From Candidatus Kapaibacterium sp. (GTDB taxonomy: Bacteria > Bacteroidota > Ignavibacteria > Kapaibacteriales > Kapaibacteriaceae): a stretch of 47,468 bases of DNA. The notes beneath the pieces were generated by a model, which did not search any database, was not told where the DNA came from, and saw only the letters and a program-made list of their open reading frames with translations. The first letter of the stretch is position 1, and every line of letters begins with the position of its first letter. Position numbers and translations under genes: made by a program. Below, piece by piece: positions 1 to 7,711 of this stretch. Where the stretch lies: assembly GCA_022842685.1 (NCBI GenBank), contig JALHPC010000020.1:1-47468 (forward strand). Direction: 5' to 3'.

Positions 1-52
1 GCGCGCGACAGACCTGTTTACGTTGAGAGCTATTGTTCCTCCGGACCTGATT

Positions 53-421
53 TTACCATGATGCCCACGGTGGAGCATCGTCGGCCTCGACTTCTAGCCA
101 AACATGTCCTGCCTCTTCGAACACCCGATACGTTTTGAGCCCAGCCGATCCTACAAGCGGCTGACCACTCGTCAGGTTGTACGTCCAGCCGTGAAGCGGG
201 CATTGCACAGTCCCATCGGCAACCACGCCATTGCATAAGACGGGCTCGTGCTTGTGTGGGCAGACGTTGCTAACGGCTTTTATAACACCATTTACCCGGA
301 ACAGTGCTACGTCTTGATGCAGCGATATGTCGATGCGATGACCACGGCGTTCTGAGACATCGACGCTACGGCACACCCGCCGAAATCGCACATCATTGAT
401 CACTCGTTCCTCGAATACCAT
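53..421 (-). CDS. Small Rieske [2Fe-2S] ferredoxin-like protein
   Basis: A 122-residue protein that is essentially one Rieske domain. The cluster ligands are visible as CPHKH (Cys-x-His) and, about 17 residues later, CPLHGW (Cys-x-x-His), which is the canonical two-Cys/two-His Rieske pattern. It has no signal peptide or membrane segment, so it is likely a cytoplasmic electron carrier of the NirD or dioxygenase-ferredoxin type. The start at 421 (MVFEERV) is chosen because its ATG shares one base with the TGA of the upstream hydrolase (TGATG), implying translational coupling. The open frame continues further upstream but would then lie inside that gene. Its redox partner is not in the window. 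The family is clear; the substrate pathway is not known. Confidence 0.85.
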   Translation of the reverse strand: MVFEERVINDVRFRRVCRSVDVSERRGHRIDISLHQDVALFRVNGVIKAVSNVCPHKHEPVLCNGVVADGTVQCPLHGWTYNLTSGQPLVGSAGLKTYRVFEEAGHVWLEVEADDAPPWASW

Positions 422-1284
422 CAGATTGATGGAGTGATAACGAGTTCTTCGCCTAATGTAAATCCTCGTTCCGTTTGGATCACGCGTCCTGCCTGTCGGA
501 GAGCATCGTGTTCGAAGACGACAATCCAATTCTCCTCGACTGCGCGAGGCAACAGGCGTTTCTTTTCTGCAATCGTTTTCAGTGGCTCGTTATCGTATCC
601 CATAACGTACGGTGCCGGCACGTGGGCACCTGTTGGCATCAAGTCTGCCGCAAACAGTATTGTCGATGAACCATCGTTCACAACAACGGCCTGCATTGCT
701 GAGGTATGACCATAGAGTCGCTCCACGGACACACCAGGGAGAATCTCTACATCTCCTTCTACCACATCAAGAAGGTCATGCTCTTGTAGTGTTCGCCAAG
801 TCTCAGGCAGAAACGAAGCGCGGTCCTTCTCGGTTGGCTGTTCGGCCCATCGCAGATGTTCGGCTTGCACGAAGTGTCGAGCTTGGTTAAAACGAGGCAC
901 GAAGGATGCCCCTTCAGGTACAACGGTGCCCCCTGCATGGTCGAAATGGAGGTGGGTAAGCACGACGTGGGTCACGTCGTTGGGAGAGACACCAAATCGC
1001 TGAAGCGAATGATCAAGCGACGCAACGGAATCATCGATGGCGTAGATCTCGCGAAGCTTCTCTGGCATATGCCGGGCATTTCCTGTATCGACTAAGATAA
1101 CGTGGTGTTCGGAGCGAAGAAGCAAGCAACGAGCAACCATAGGAATTCGATTCCTTGCGTCGGATGGCGCATAAGCACGTTCCCATAGTGGTTTTGGTAC
1201 TACGCCGAACATGGCTCCCCCATCGAGGGCAAACGAGCCCGTTTCGACGACGTCAACGGTATATGGTCCAATCGTCATACTCAT
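421..1284 (-). CDS. Metallo-beta-lactamase-fold hydrolase
   Basis: A 287-residue protein with the MBL-fold signature THLHFDHAGG (HxHxDH) and later metal-ligand candidates, including GHTSA and an Asp in the FAADLMP segment. The arrangement resembles the N-acyl-homoserine-lactonase or aryl-lactonase branch of the superfamily, in which two zinc ions activate water for lactone or ester hydrolysis. No signal peptide is present, so it is probably cytoplasmic. It is the middle gene of a minus-strand operon, 14 bases after the ParB/SerK-like gene and overlapping the Rieske gene by one base. A TAGCTTTG box lies 4 bases upstream of the ATG, so it may also be transcribed separately without a leader. The fold is sure; lactonase activity is only a guess. 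Confidence 0.85.
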   Translation of the reverse strand: MSMTIGPYTVDVVETGSFALDGGAMFGVVPKPLWERAYAPSDARNRIPMVARCLLLRSEHHVILVDTGNARHMPEKLREIYAIDDSVASLDHSLQRFGVSPNDVTHVVLTHLHFDHAGGTVVPEGASFVPRFNQARHFVQAEHLRWAEQPTEKDRASFLPETWRTLQEHDLLDVVEGDVEILPGVSVERLYGHTSAMQAVVVNDGSSTILFAADLMPTGAHVPAPYVMGYDNEPLKTIAEKKRLLPRAVEENWIVVFEHDALRQAGRVIQTERGFTLGEELVITPSI

Positions 1285-1288
1285 GGCG

Positions 1289-1296
1289 CAAAGCTA
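1289..1296 (-). promoter_or_regulatory. Candidate -7 promoter element of the MBL hydrolase gene
   Basis: On the minus strand this reads TAGCTTTG, matching the Bacteroidota -7 consensus TAnnTTTG. It ends 4 bases before the ATG, which would place the transcription start at about the A of the start codon. No good TTG -33 box is seen at 17-23 bases; only a CTTTCT stretch is there. The same 4-base spacing occurs before mtaB and the DUF3822-like gene. Confidence 0.4.
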
Positions 1297-1298
1297 CG

Positions 1299-2135
1299 TC
1301 AATCGTCGAAGAGAAAGACGGCCTCATGATAGTACCGGACCTTGCGAGCTGTCATTTTCTTTCGAAGCCAGGCGTCGAGCCACTCTCGTTTGCTATCAAG
1401 GCCGGCCGAAATCGACAACATGTCGAGCGACAAGTTAACGTTGAGAGCACGTCCATGGATACCATGCCGAGTGATACCTGCTGGCAAGAGAGCGGGGGTA
1501 GTTGCCGCGGCGATAATGTCGGCAGGAGTCCACGAAGGAAAGAGCACGACACCTCTGACGTCGTCAGACGCACGGATTGCCACATCGAGGTCTTCGTTGG
1601 CGATGCGGTAGATTTCACCAAAACCGCCATACAGGTCGACAAGATTGCAGAGCAACTCGGCGATCTGCGATTGGGAAGGTGTAGAAAGTGCGTAGGCCTT
1701 ACCGTCGGCTGACGCGACGGCTGCCGCTGCCCCTTTCGACGAGAGAAGTGCATGAGTTTCTTCTACTGAGCACTCCACGACGTCGGCGTTTGGAAAGTGC
1801 GCTAGGGCTTGGATAACGGTTTCGTACGCTCGTGGGCGAAGAAGATGGTGCCACGTGTTAAGGTCGACGTTGTGGCCATAATCAACGACTTGAACGAGAA
1901 TGTGGTTGATTCCCAGTTCACGAATGGCAGTTGTACGAGTGGCACCGTCAAGTACGACGAAGCGGCCGTCCTGAATCTGAGCAACAACCGGCGGATTACG
2001 TAGAACATTGGCATCTATGAGCGCGGCCGTAAGCCGGCGAACCCTCTCGGGATCGGTTCGTTCGTGCAGAAGAACTTCTGCTGTGGGCACGATGCGCAGG
2101 TCTAGATGTCGTGTGTCAAGAGATGGTGCAGACAT
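1299..2135 (-). CDS. ParB/sulfiredoxin-fold protein, possible SerK/SbnI-type serine kinase
   Basis: A 278-residue protein. The first ~90 residues look like a ParB N-terminal-like domain: a segment of the type 'VxxLxEyTDPeRVxxLxxxL', then a motif with core LDGATRTTA that corresponds to the ParB box (GxxR). Downstream it lacks the helix-turn-helix expected of a chromosome-partition ParB. Instead it has a segment around NTWHHLLRP and a second alpha/beta region, reminiscent of the free-serine kinases SerK and SbnI, which share this fold and phosphorylate L-serine. The link to SerK/SbnI is by overall pattern only. It is the first gene of the operon with the MBL hydrolase and Rieske genes. A true partition ParB lies separately at 31030-32001. 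Confidence 0.6.
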   Translation of the reverse strand: MSAPSLDTRHLDLRIVPTAEVLLHERTDPERVRRLTAALIDANVLRNPPVVAQIQDGRFVVLDGATRTTAIRELGINHILVQVVDYGHNVDLNTWHHLLRPRAYETVIQALAHFPNADVVECSVEETHALLSSKGAAAAVASADGKAYALSTPSQSQIAELLCNLVDLYGGFGEIYRIANEDLDVAIRASDDVRGVVLFPSWTPADIIAAATTPALLPAGITRHGIHGRALNVNLSLDMLSISAGLDSKREWLDAWLRKKMTARKVRYYHEAVFLFDD

Positions 2136-2142
2136 AGTGATA

Positions 2143-2174
2143 CAAAGATGGCGAAGGAGATTGCCAATGCCAAA
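2143..2174 (-). promoter_or_regulatory. Candidate promoter of the ParB/SerK-like operon
   Basis: On the minus strand a TTTG box (2174-2171) is followed after 20 bases by CATCTTTG (2150-2143). This is one mismatch from the Bacteroidota consensus TTTG-N19-21-TAnnTTTG. It lies 7 bases before the start codon. Confidence 0.4.
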
Positions 2175-2190
2175 CGCCGTTGTGGCATGC

Positions 2191-2220
2191 TTGACGAATC
2201 ACTCCATCCATGTATCTTTG
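2191..2220 (+). promoter_or_regulatory. Candidate promoter of the ppiD-hpnC-hpnD operon
   Basis: TTG at 2191-2193, a 19-base spacer, then TATCTTTG at 2213-2220. This is a full match to the Bacteroidota -33/-7 promoter pattern and gives a leader of about 65 bases before the ATG at 2291. Confidence 0.55.
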
Positions 2221-2290
2221 CCGCCTTATGGTCAGCTCGTAACCTGAGTGACTGGCATTTTTATCACCTCATTCCGGAGCAGTCTCCCGT

Positions 2291-4441
2291 ATGGGCGCAA
2301 TTACCCGCATTCGTAAGGCATCACCAGTATTCATGGCAGTCATTGCCGTACTGTTCATCGTTTTCATGGTGATTCAGGACTCGCAGTGCAGCAACACGCA
2401 AGGCATGCAGGATCCAACCAAGACGGTTGTGATGACTGTGAACGGTGACGATGTCACACTTGCTGAGTTTGAAGAACGTGTCCGCCAGACCATCGAAAAC
2501 CAAAAGCAGCAGAATCCCAACCAGGAGGTAGACGACGAACAAGTTCGCGAGCAGGTGTTCGAGATGATGGTTGGTGAGTTGCTTCGCAAGCAAGCGGCCG
2601 AGCGTATGGGATTACGCATCACGAACGAAGAGATTCGCGAGATTTTCTTTATACAGCGTCCTGACTACTTGACGGCGATGTTTAAGGACTCAACCGGTAA
2701 GGTAAACGACCAGTTGTACGTGGACGTAATGACGAATCCTGACTATCTGATGGAGTTGTACGGCAATGCACCCGAAGCCGACAAGCTTAAGGCCGTAGCC
2801 GACTTCCGTACGAGAATTCGTCAGATTGAGGATTACCTACGTTCCTCAAAACTTGATGAGGCACTTCAGGGAGCACTTTCTGCAGGTGGCAACATTGTAT
2901 CGCCAACATATGCTCTGTACGATTACATCAATCAGAATTCTACAGCAGATGTTCAATTCGTCGCATTAGACCCGTCCTCGATTCGCGATGATGCTGTGAA
3001 GGTAGACGACGGTGAAGTTGCTGCCTACTATGAGCGGAATAAGCAGTTCTATCCGCAGCGCCCGTCACGTAAGATTCGCACCATTGTGCTACCAATTGTG
3101 CCTTCTGCCAACGACACTGCAAACGTGTTCAAGCGCAGCGCGAAGCTTCAGGCTGCACTTGATGCTGTTTCTACGCCAGGCGGACGCGACTCTGCGTTCA
3201 CTGCGGCGATGGGTACCTATAACGGAACCACGTCGGATTTCGCGCAGCTCAATAACGTGCCTCCAACGGTTTCTCTTGTGTTACAGTCGATGGCAGAACG
3301 TGAAGTCTTCGGTCCTCTTACAATGCCGGAGGGTGTTACGTATCTACGCCTGGAGGGGCGCCGCAGTGGTGTCAATCAGCAGGTAAATGCAAGCCATATC
3401 TTGATCAAGTTTAACGAAAACAAAGATTCAGCGAAGGCCGAAGCAGAAAAAGTCCTCGCCCGAGCTAAAAAGGGAGAGGATTTTGAGACTCTTGCTCGTG
3501 AGAAGTCCGGTGATCCAAGCGTTGCCCAAAATGGTGGCAACCTGGGCTACTTCGGGGCTGGTCAGATGGTGAAACCGTTTGAGGATGCTGCTATGGCAGC
3601 AACGCCTGGATCGATTGTAGGACCTGTTGAGACATCCTTTGGCTACCACATCATCAAGGTAATCGACAAGCGCTCGGAAGAGCTGAGCTATAGCCAGATT
3701 ACGTTCAAGCCAAGCATTTCGAATAACACAAGGCAGACGCTGTTGGCGCAAGCCAAGAAGGCTGCAGACGACATCTCGTCTGGCATTTCCATTGATACAG
3801 TTGCTTACAACCTAAAGACAACCGTTGCGGAGACGCCGTTCTTCGAAATGCGCTCTCCCATTATGGGATCTAGGTCACTTACCAACTGGGCGTTTGCTTC
3901 GAAGCAGGGTGAGTGTAAGACCTTCGATATCAAGCAGTACGGCATTGTTATTGCCCAAGTAAGCGAAGTACGCGAAGAGGGTATCAAACCGTTGGCAGAT
4001 GTCAAGGAAGAGATTACCACAACGTTGAAGCATCGTAAGAAGATGGGCATGTTAGGTAATCGTGCCAAGGATTTGGCGCAACGCGTTAAGAGTGTCGGTC
4101 TTGAAAACGTTAAGAGCATTGACTCGACTCTTGAAGTTCGTGTAATGACCCAACTCCGTAACAATGGTCAGCTACAAGGCTACGGCGGCGAATTCACCGC
4201 AACCAATCGTGCTTTCCAGTTGCCTGTTGGAACTATCTCTGATGCTATTCAGGGAAATCGAGCATGGTTTATCATGCAGGTTACTAATCGGAATGCCGTC
4301 GACGCAAAGGCATTCGCTGCACAGAAGTCGGCTACTATTGATGCAATTGCCTCGAAGGTTAGGTCAGGGGCGTACTACAACTGGTTGAACAAGCAACGTG
4401 AAGTAGCTGACGTTCGGGACGAGCGGGACGCACGCAACTAA
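2291..4441 (+). CDS. ppiD: Membrane-anchored peptidyl-prolyl isomerase, PpiD/SurA type
   Basis: A 716-residue periplasmic folding factor. A short cytoplasmic start is followed by one membrane segment at about residues 11-29 (core FMAVIAVLFIVFMVI), then a SurA-N-like helical region. A clear PpiC/parvulin rotamase domain lies at about residues 365-463, beginning NASHILIKF and ending SFGYHIIKV, with the GDPS..NGG..GYF signature between. A second, degenerate rotamase-like region follows, as is usual in PpiD. It should catalyse prolyl isomerisation and act as a chaperone for exported and outer-membrane proteins; SprA and PorQ from this window are plausible clients, though that is inference. It is first in an operon with hpnC, which starts one base after its stop codon. 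Confidence 0.9.
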   Translation: MGAITRIRKASPVFMAVIAVLFIVFMVIQDSQCSNTQGMQDPTKTVVMTVNGDDVTLAEFEERVRQTIENQKQQNPNQEVDDEQVREQVFEMMVGELLRKQAAERMGLRITNEEIREIFFIQRPDYLTAMFKDSTGKVNDQLYVDVMTNPDYLMELYGNAPEADKLKAVADFRTRIRQIEDYLRSSKLDEALQGALSAGGNIVSPTYALYDYINQNSTADVQFVALDPSSIRDDAVKVDDGEVAAYYERNKQFYPQRPSRKIRTIVLPIVPSANDTANVFKRSAKLQAALDAVSTPGGRDSAFTAAMGTYNGTTSDFAQLNNVPPTVSLVLQSMAEREVFGPLTMPEGVTYLRLEGRRSGVNQQVNASHILIKFNENKDSAKAEAEKVLARAKKGEDFETLAREKSGDPSVAQNGGNLGYFGAGQMVKPFEDAAMAATPGSIVGPVETSFGYHIIKVIDKRSEELSYSQITFKPSISNNTRQTLLAQAKKAADDISSGISIDTVAYNLKTTVAETPFFEMRSPIMGSRSLTNWAFASKQGECKTFDIKQYGIVIAQVSEVREEGIKPLADVKEEITTTLKHRKKMGMLGNRAKDLAQRVKSVGLENVKSIDSTLEVRVMTQLRNNGQLQGYGGEFTATNRAFQLPVGTISDAIQGNRAWFIMQVTNRNAVDAKAFAAQKSATIDAIASKVRSGAYYNWLNKQREVADVRDERDARN

Positions 4442-4442
4442 G

Positions 4443-5294
4443 ATGCATCGGCCTATCTCGGCCGAGCGTCTTTCTCAGGCGTACCGGTGGTGCGAGGAAC
4501 TCGCTACCTCCCATTACGAGAATTTCCCTGTGGGGTCCATCCTGCTTCCTAAAGCGATGCGACCCCATATTTATGCTGTCTATGCCTTCAGCAGAACGGC
4601 CGACGACATAGCAGATGAACCATGGACGTCCGAGGCAGAACTGCGTGTGAAGCGCCTAGATGAACTCGTCGGAAACGTCCTACAATGGGCTGCTGGCGAG
4701 GTTTCAGATGATTCCCATCTAGGAGTTGCCTTGTCACATACGATAGTGGCGTGCCGGCTAGATTCACAGTTGTTGCTAGATCTATTGTCGGCATTTCGCC
4801 AGGACGCGTTGTTTATCCGTCCAACAACCTGGAGTGATGTTCTCGACTATTGCTCCCGCTCGGCCAACCCCGTCGGCAGACTCGTCCTGTCGATAGCCGG
4901 CGTTCGCGATGCTGCGGCCCTTACATTAAGCGACGACGTATGTACCGGACTTCAACTCGTTAACTTCTGGCAGGACTTATCGATTGACCTTCCTCGCGGA
5001 CGAACCTACCTACCGCTTGAGGATTGCGAACGTCAGGGTAATCATGCGACCTTACTGGATGGACTAGCGATAGCACGTGGTCGGTTACGTCGCGGATCTG
5101 CCGTGGTTCGTCACGTTCGTGGTCGACTTCGGTGGGAACTGAAGCTCATTATCGCTACAGCCACTCGGATTCTCGCTGATTGTGAACAGAATGCCACTCG
5201 CCTTCCAACGTACCGACCGATACTCGGCCGGACTGACTATCTTTGGGCACTTGTGGCCTTACTAACGGGACGATGGAGCAACGGCCTCCGATAG
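4443..5294 (+). CDS. hpnC: Squalene synthase HpnC (phytoene/squalene synthase family)
   Basis: A 283-residue trans-isoprenyl-diphosphate synthase of the head-to-head class. The first Asp-rich motif is DDIAD (residues 54-58) and the second lies around NFWQDLSIDLPRGR; these bind the Mg-diphosphates. In the HpnCDE route, HpnD makes presqualene diphosphate from two farnesyl diphosphates, HpnC turns it into hydroxysqualene, and HpnE reduces that to squalene. The immediate HpnD neighbour, overlapping by 22 bases, is why HpnC is preferred over CrtB or a one-step synthase. HpnE is not in the window. A carotenoid role cannot be excluded because a lycopene cyclase lies at 25056-25796. Confidence 0.85.
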   Translation: MHRPISAERLSQAYRWCEELATSHYENFPVGSILLPKAMRPHIYAVYAFSRTADDIADEPWTSEAELRVKRLDELVGNVLQWAAGEVSDDSHLGVALSHTIVACRLDSQLLLDLLSAFRQDALFIRPTTWSDVLDYCSRSANPVGRLVLSIAGVRDAAALTLSDDVCTGLQLVNFWQDLSIDLPRGRTYLPLEDCERQGNHATLLDGLAIARGRLRRGSAVVRHVRGRLRWELKLIIATATRILADCEQNATRLPTYRPILGRTDYLWALVALLTGRWSNGLR

Positions 5295-6193
5295 AATCAC
5301 GTAACGTGGACGCCTCTGATGGCATGATGTCTGTGTTGTGGCCTCAAGGACACACCACGAACTTCTATTATTCGTTCTCGTTTCTACCTCGCGAGGAGCG
5401 CGAAGCCATTTCCACTATTTATGCGTTCTGTCGTCGAATCGACGACATTGTCGACGACAATCCATCGCTCGACGATGTGACAATTGCCTCTAAGCGCGCT
5501 CAACTTGACGCATGGCGCACTGCCATAAGTCAGCTCTATCATGCTGCGGTGCCCCCTCCTGGATTGGAGCAGCTAGGTAAGGTAGTTCGACGATATGGAA
5601 TCCCGCAACAGTATCTTCTTACGGTTATTGATGGTTGCGAGCGTGACTTACGCCAGCGAACGTACCAAACCTTTGCCGAGCTCAAAGAGTACTGCTATGC
5701 TGTTGCAAGTGTTGTTGGTCTAATGAGCATCGAGATCTTTGGTTATCGGCATGAAGAGACGCAACAATATGCCATCAATCTTGGCTATGCGTTGCAGCTT
5801 ACAAACATCATCCGCGATGTCAAGCACGATAAGGATCGTGGATACATCTATCTTCCTTTAGAAGATCTAGAACGTTTTCGCTACCGACCGCAAGACCTTG
5901 AGAACGAGGTATATGATGAGCGGTTCATTTCTCTTATGGAGTTCCAGTCTCAACGAGCACGAGAGTACTATCACAAGGCTCGCCAGGCACTACGTCCTGA
6001 CGAACGTGTCACGATGGTAGCTGCCGAAATCATGGATGCCATTTATTATCGATTGCTTGAGAAGATTGAGCTTAACGACTATCGAGTGTACAGTAAGACG
6101 TTTCGTGTTAGAACGGCTCACAAGCTTGTAACGGCGTTACGGATATGGATAGGTGCCAAGCTGTTTGTTAAGCGCATGCGGCCCTCTCGTTAG
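5273..6193 (+). CDS. hpnD: Presqualene diphosphate synthase HpnD
   Basis: A 306-residue head-to-head prenyl synthase. The segment NFYYSFSFLP is followed by the Asp-rich motif DDIVDD starting at residue 57, and a second motif occurs around NIIRDVKHDKDRGYIYLP. These are the two substrate-Mg binding sites of the family. It should condense two farnesyl diphosphates to presqualene diphosphate, feeding HpnC. The start at 5273 is chosen because a GGGA ribosome-binding sequence precedes it and the overlap with hpnC is short. Alternative starts exist at 5243 and 5324. CrtB-type phytoene synthase is the main alternative identity. Confidence 0.85.
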   Translation: MEQRPPIESRNVDASDGMMSVLWPQGHTTNFYYSFSFLPREEREAISTIYAFCRRIDDIVDDNPSLDDVTIASKRAQLDAWRTAISQLYHAAVPPPGLEQLGKVVRRYGIPQQYLLTVIDGCERDLRQRTYQTFAELKEYCYAVASVVGLMSIEIFGYRHEETQQYAINLGYALQLTNIIRDVKHDKDRGYIYLPLEDLERFRYRPQDLENEVYDERFISLMEFQSQRAREYYHKARQALRPDERVTMVAAEIMDAIYYRLLEKIELNDYRVYSKTFRVRTAHKLVTALRIWIGAKLFVKRMRPSR

Positions 6194-6208
6194 CTCCGTT
6201 GCGATTGC

Positions 6209-6216
6209 TATCTTTG
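6209..6216 (+). promoter_or_regulatory. Candidate -7 promoter element of nuoE
   Basis: TATCTTTG, an exact TAnnTTTG match, 32 bases before the nuoE start and just after the hpnD stop. No TTG -33 box is seen at the right distance, so this is tentative. Confidence 0.35.
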
Positions 6217-6248
6217 CGCTGGTGCCATTCACTCTAACCCCTACTTAT

Positions 6249-6722
6249 ATGATGATTGAGTTTACAGCCGACGAACTGCATCACGTTGAGGCATTGAAGG
6301 CCAAGTATCCCGATTCTAAGGCGGCAATCATGCCGGTGCTGTGGATGGCGCAAAAGAAGTGGGGCTGGCTGTCGGAAGACGTTATGCAATACGTCGGATC
6401 CGTAATGAATCTTCCCTACGCCCACGTCAAAGGGGTCGCTACCTTTTACACGATGTATTTCAAGAAGCCCATGGGTAAGCACCACGTCCAGGTGTGTACC
6501 AATGTTTCGTGTATGTTGCGAGGGGGCACCGAGATCTTTCAAGCCGTAAAAGAGCGGCTAGGATGCGAGAATAACTCGGCAACTGCCGACGGTACATTTA
6601 GCTTGGAAGAAGTTGAGTGTATGGGAGCGTGCGGCGGTGCGCCAATGATTGCTATCAACGAGACCTTCCACGAGAATGTGACCATGGAGAAGGTTAATGC
6701 ACTCCTTGACTCTCTCCGCTAA
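6249..6722 (+). CDS. nuoE: NADH-quinone oxidoreductase subunit E (NuoE), 24-kDa [2Fe-2S] subunit
   Basis: A 157-residue thioredoxin-fold [2Fe-2S] protein. Cluster ligands are CTNVSC (Cys-x4-Cys) and, about 40 residues later, CMGAC (Cys-x3-Cys), exactly the NuoE/HoxE pattern. The segment from ATFYTMYFKKP through the VQVCTNVSC region is characteristic. In complex I it forms the peripheral NADH-oxidising module with NuoF. No other nuo gene is within the window, although NuoF usually follows NuoE. Here it stands alone, 55 bases after hpnD, with its own promoter-like box and a strong terminator. The start at 6249 removes an unlikely hydrophobic extension that overlaps hpnD; 6252 is an equally good Met. 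A partner for a hydrogenase or formate dehydrogenase is an alternative. Confidence 0.9.
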   Translation: MMIEFTADELHHVEALKAKYPDSKAAIMPVLWMAQKKWGWLSEDVMQYVGSVMNLPYAHVKGVATFYTMYFKKPMGKHHVQVCTNVSCMLRGGTEIFQAVKERLGCENNSATADGTFSLEEVECMGACGGAPMIAINETFHENVTMEKVNALLDSLR

Positions 6723-6792
6723 TCTGCCATTAGGATTGTACGAAGTCGTAAGTCGTTGATAGTTGGAAGGTTAACTTCGTTCGTTAACGAAC

Positions 6793-6848
6793 AAAGCGCT
6801 TCAGATAGACCCAACACATGTTGGAAGTATCTGAGGCGCTTTCTTTTG
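6793..6848 (+). terminator. Long hairpin terminator after nuoE (probably bidirectional)
   Basis: A 15-base-pair stem is formed by 6793-6807 (AAAGCGCTTCAGATA) and 6828-6842, with one G-T wobble. It is topped by a nested CCAAC/GTTGG hairpin (6811-6815 with 6820-6824) and followed by TTTCTTTTG. It is a strong rho-independent terminator for nuoE. Just upstream is a perfect 14-base palindrome, GTTCGTTAACGAAC, at 6779-6792. Confidence 0.75.
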
Positions 6849-6902
6849 TGTGGTGCGTAAGCCGCGTGTTACTGACGTTAGCACCGATTATAGGTTTGAA
6901 AG

Positions 6903-6953
6903 AACGTCGGGCTACGCGCAGGCACTTCACCTACCTAGCACGTAGCCGACGTT
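6903..6953 (-). terminator. Hairpin at the 3' end of the 118-residue hypothetical gene
   Basis: Arms 6903-6916 and 6941-6953 (CGTAGCCGACGTT) pair over 13 bases with one bulged G. One arm overlaps the stop codon of the minus-strand gene ending at 6952. Read on the minus strand it is followed by CTTTC, a weak T-tract, so it probably terminates that gene. Confidence 0.5.
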
Positions 6954-7308
6954 ACACAGCATGGGCATAGGCAGGTGATGCCGAAGGGCGAAAGCCACAG
7001 CTTCGCTGCAACAGTGTCACCACGTCACGCCGACGCGATACTGGTGCTGACGGCATCATAAACGTGTCAAATCGTAGGGCATCAATACCGCCGGCTTGCT
7101 CAATCCACATCGCTATCCGGTCGTCATGGAGCAATGCATCGGCATCTGGTATGCGGTCGACACTGAAGGCGTCAATAACAGTGTACTGTCCGTCTGAATC
7201 GCGGCGAAGCACGCCAACGACTCCGGGCACATCGGCAGCCGACCACATGTCGAGGGTCGAAGGGGCCATAAAGTGCATACAGTTCCGAACTGGGAGCATG
7301 TCTAACAT
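6952..7308 (-). CDS. Hypothetical protein, 118 residues
   Basis: I do not recognise the family. The start at 7308 has a good GGAG ribosome-binding site about 8 bases upstream on the minus strand, and the stop is embedded in a terminator-like hairpin. Both support a real gene. The protein has no signal peptide or membrane helix. A short hydrophobic beta-like segment (VPGVVGVLRR) is followed by an acidic middle and a basic, Ser/Pro-rich end. It lies in a group of small minus-strand genes (with 7344-7508 and 7529-7711) with unusually long spacers, separated by terminators from nuoE. Confidence 0.6.
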   Translation of the reverse strand: MLDMLPVRNCMHFMAPSTLDMWSAADVPGVVGVLRRDSDGQYTVIDAFSVDRIPDADALLHDDRIAMWIEQAGGIDALRFDTFMMPSAPVSRRRDVVTLLQRSCGFRPSASPAYAHAV

Positions 7309-7343
7309 AGGTAGTCTCCGTTAAAGTGTTGTATTACAACGAC

Positions 7344-7508
7344 TTAGTTTTCTTCGCCGCGGTCGATGATGTAAGGGAGTGCGCGCATAGGAATGTCTTT
7401 CTTGTTTACTTTTTGTTTGTTGAATTGTTCAATTTTTTCGCTTGTGGACTTTTCCACGTTGGTGGACGGGCTGATCACTGATCTTAGATTATGTGTAATC
7501 CAACCCAA
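7344..7508 (-). CDS. Possible small protein of about 54 residues, non-ATG start
   Basis: A minus-strand reading frame open from an in-frame TGA near 7570 down to the TAA at 7344-7346. Its C-terminal half looks like protein (segments SEKIEQFNKQKVNKKD and PMRALPYIIDRGEEN). There is no ATG at the expected place. A TTG at 7508 preceded by AAGG, or GTGs at 7478 or 7457, could start it. It sits in the 220-base gap between two small genes on the same strand. Function unknown; it could instead be the remnant of a longer gene or a chance frame. Confidence 0.35.
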   Translation of the reverse strand: MGWITHNLRSVISPSTNVEKSTSEKIEQFNKQKVNKKDIPMRALPYIIDRGEEN

Positions 7509-7528
7509 GGCCGCCTTATGATGTGAGA

Positions 7529-7711
7529 CTAGTTTAGCTCTTGGCGATCGATCAACGCACGAACCGCTTGTAGTTCATCCATCTCGGTCTGATAGTACTT
7601 TATCAGTTGTTGATTGTTCTGAATCTGATACTGATACACTGGAGGGGTAAGTGTCGTCTCTCCGAACGACATCAGTCCAAAGTAGACGAGAATCGCGATG
7701 ATGGTTTCCAT
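7529..7711 (-). CDS. Small single-pass membrane protein, 60 residues
   Basis: A 60-residue protein starting METIIAILVYFGLMSFGE, which is one N-terminal hydrophobic helix, then a polar Gln/Asn- and Tyr-rich stretch and a charged helix ending RALIDRQELN. The Met at 7711 is preferred over the upstream one because a GGAG ribosome-binding site lies about 8 bases before it. The family is not recognised. The composition suggests a membrane-tethered small helix, perhaps an accessory or stress peptide; that is speculation. It is first of the small minus-strand gene group. Confidence 0.5.
   Translation of the reverse strand: METIIAILVYFGLMSFGETTLTPPVYQYQIQNNQQLIKYYQTEMDELQAVRALIDRQELN

Noticed and set aside
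1..52. A strong ribosome-binding-like GGAGGAAC on the minus strand downstream of the Rieske gene
   Set aside because: No start codon follows at the right distance within the window, so no gene can be claimed.
1155..1712. A 185-residue plus-strand frame
   Set aside because: It is antisense to the MBL and ParB-like genes, both of which have clear family motifs.
6153..6248. An extended N-terminus for NuoE with a hydrophobic stretch resembling a signal sequence
   Set aside because: It overlaps hpnD, lacks a ribosome binding site and would be foreign to a cytoplasmic NuoE; the Met at 6249 fits the family.
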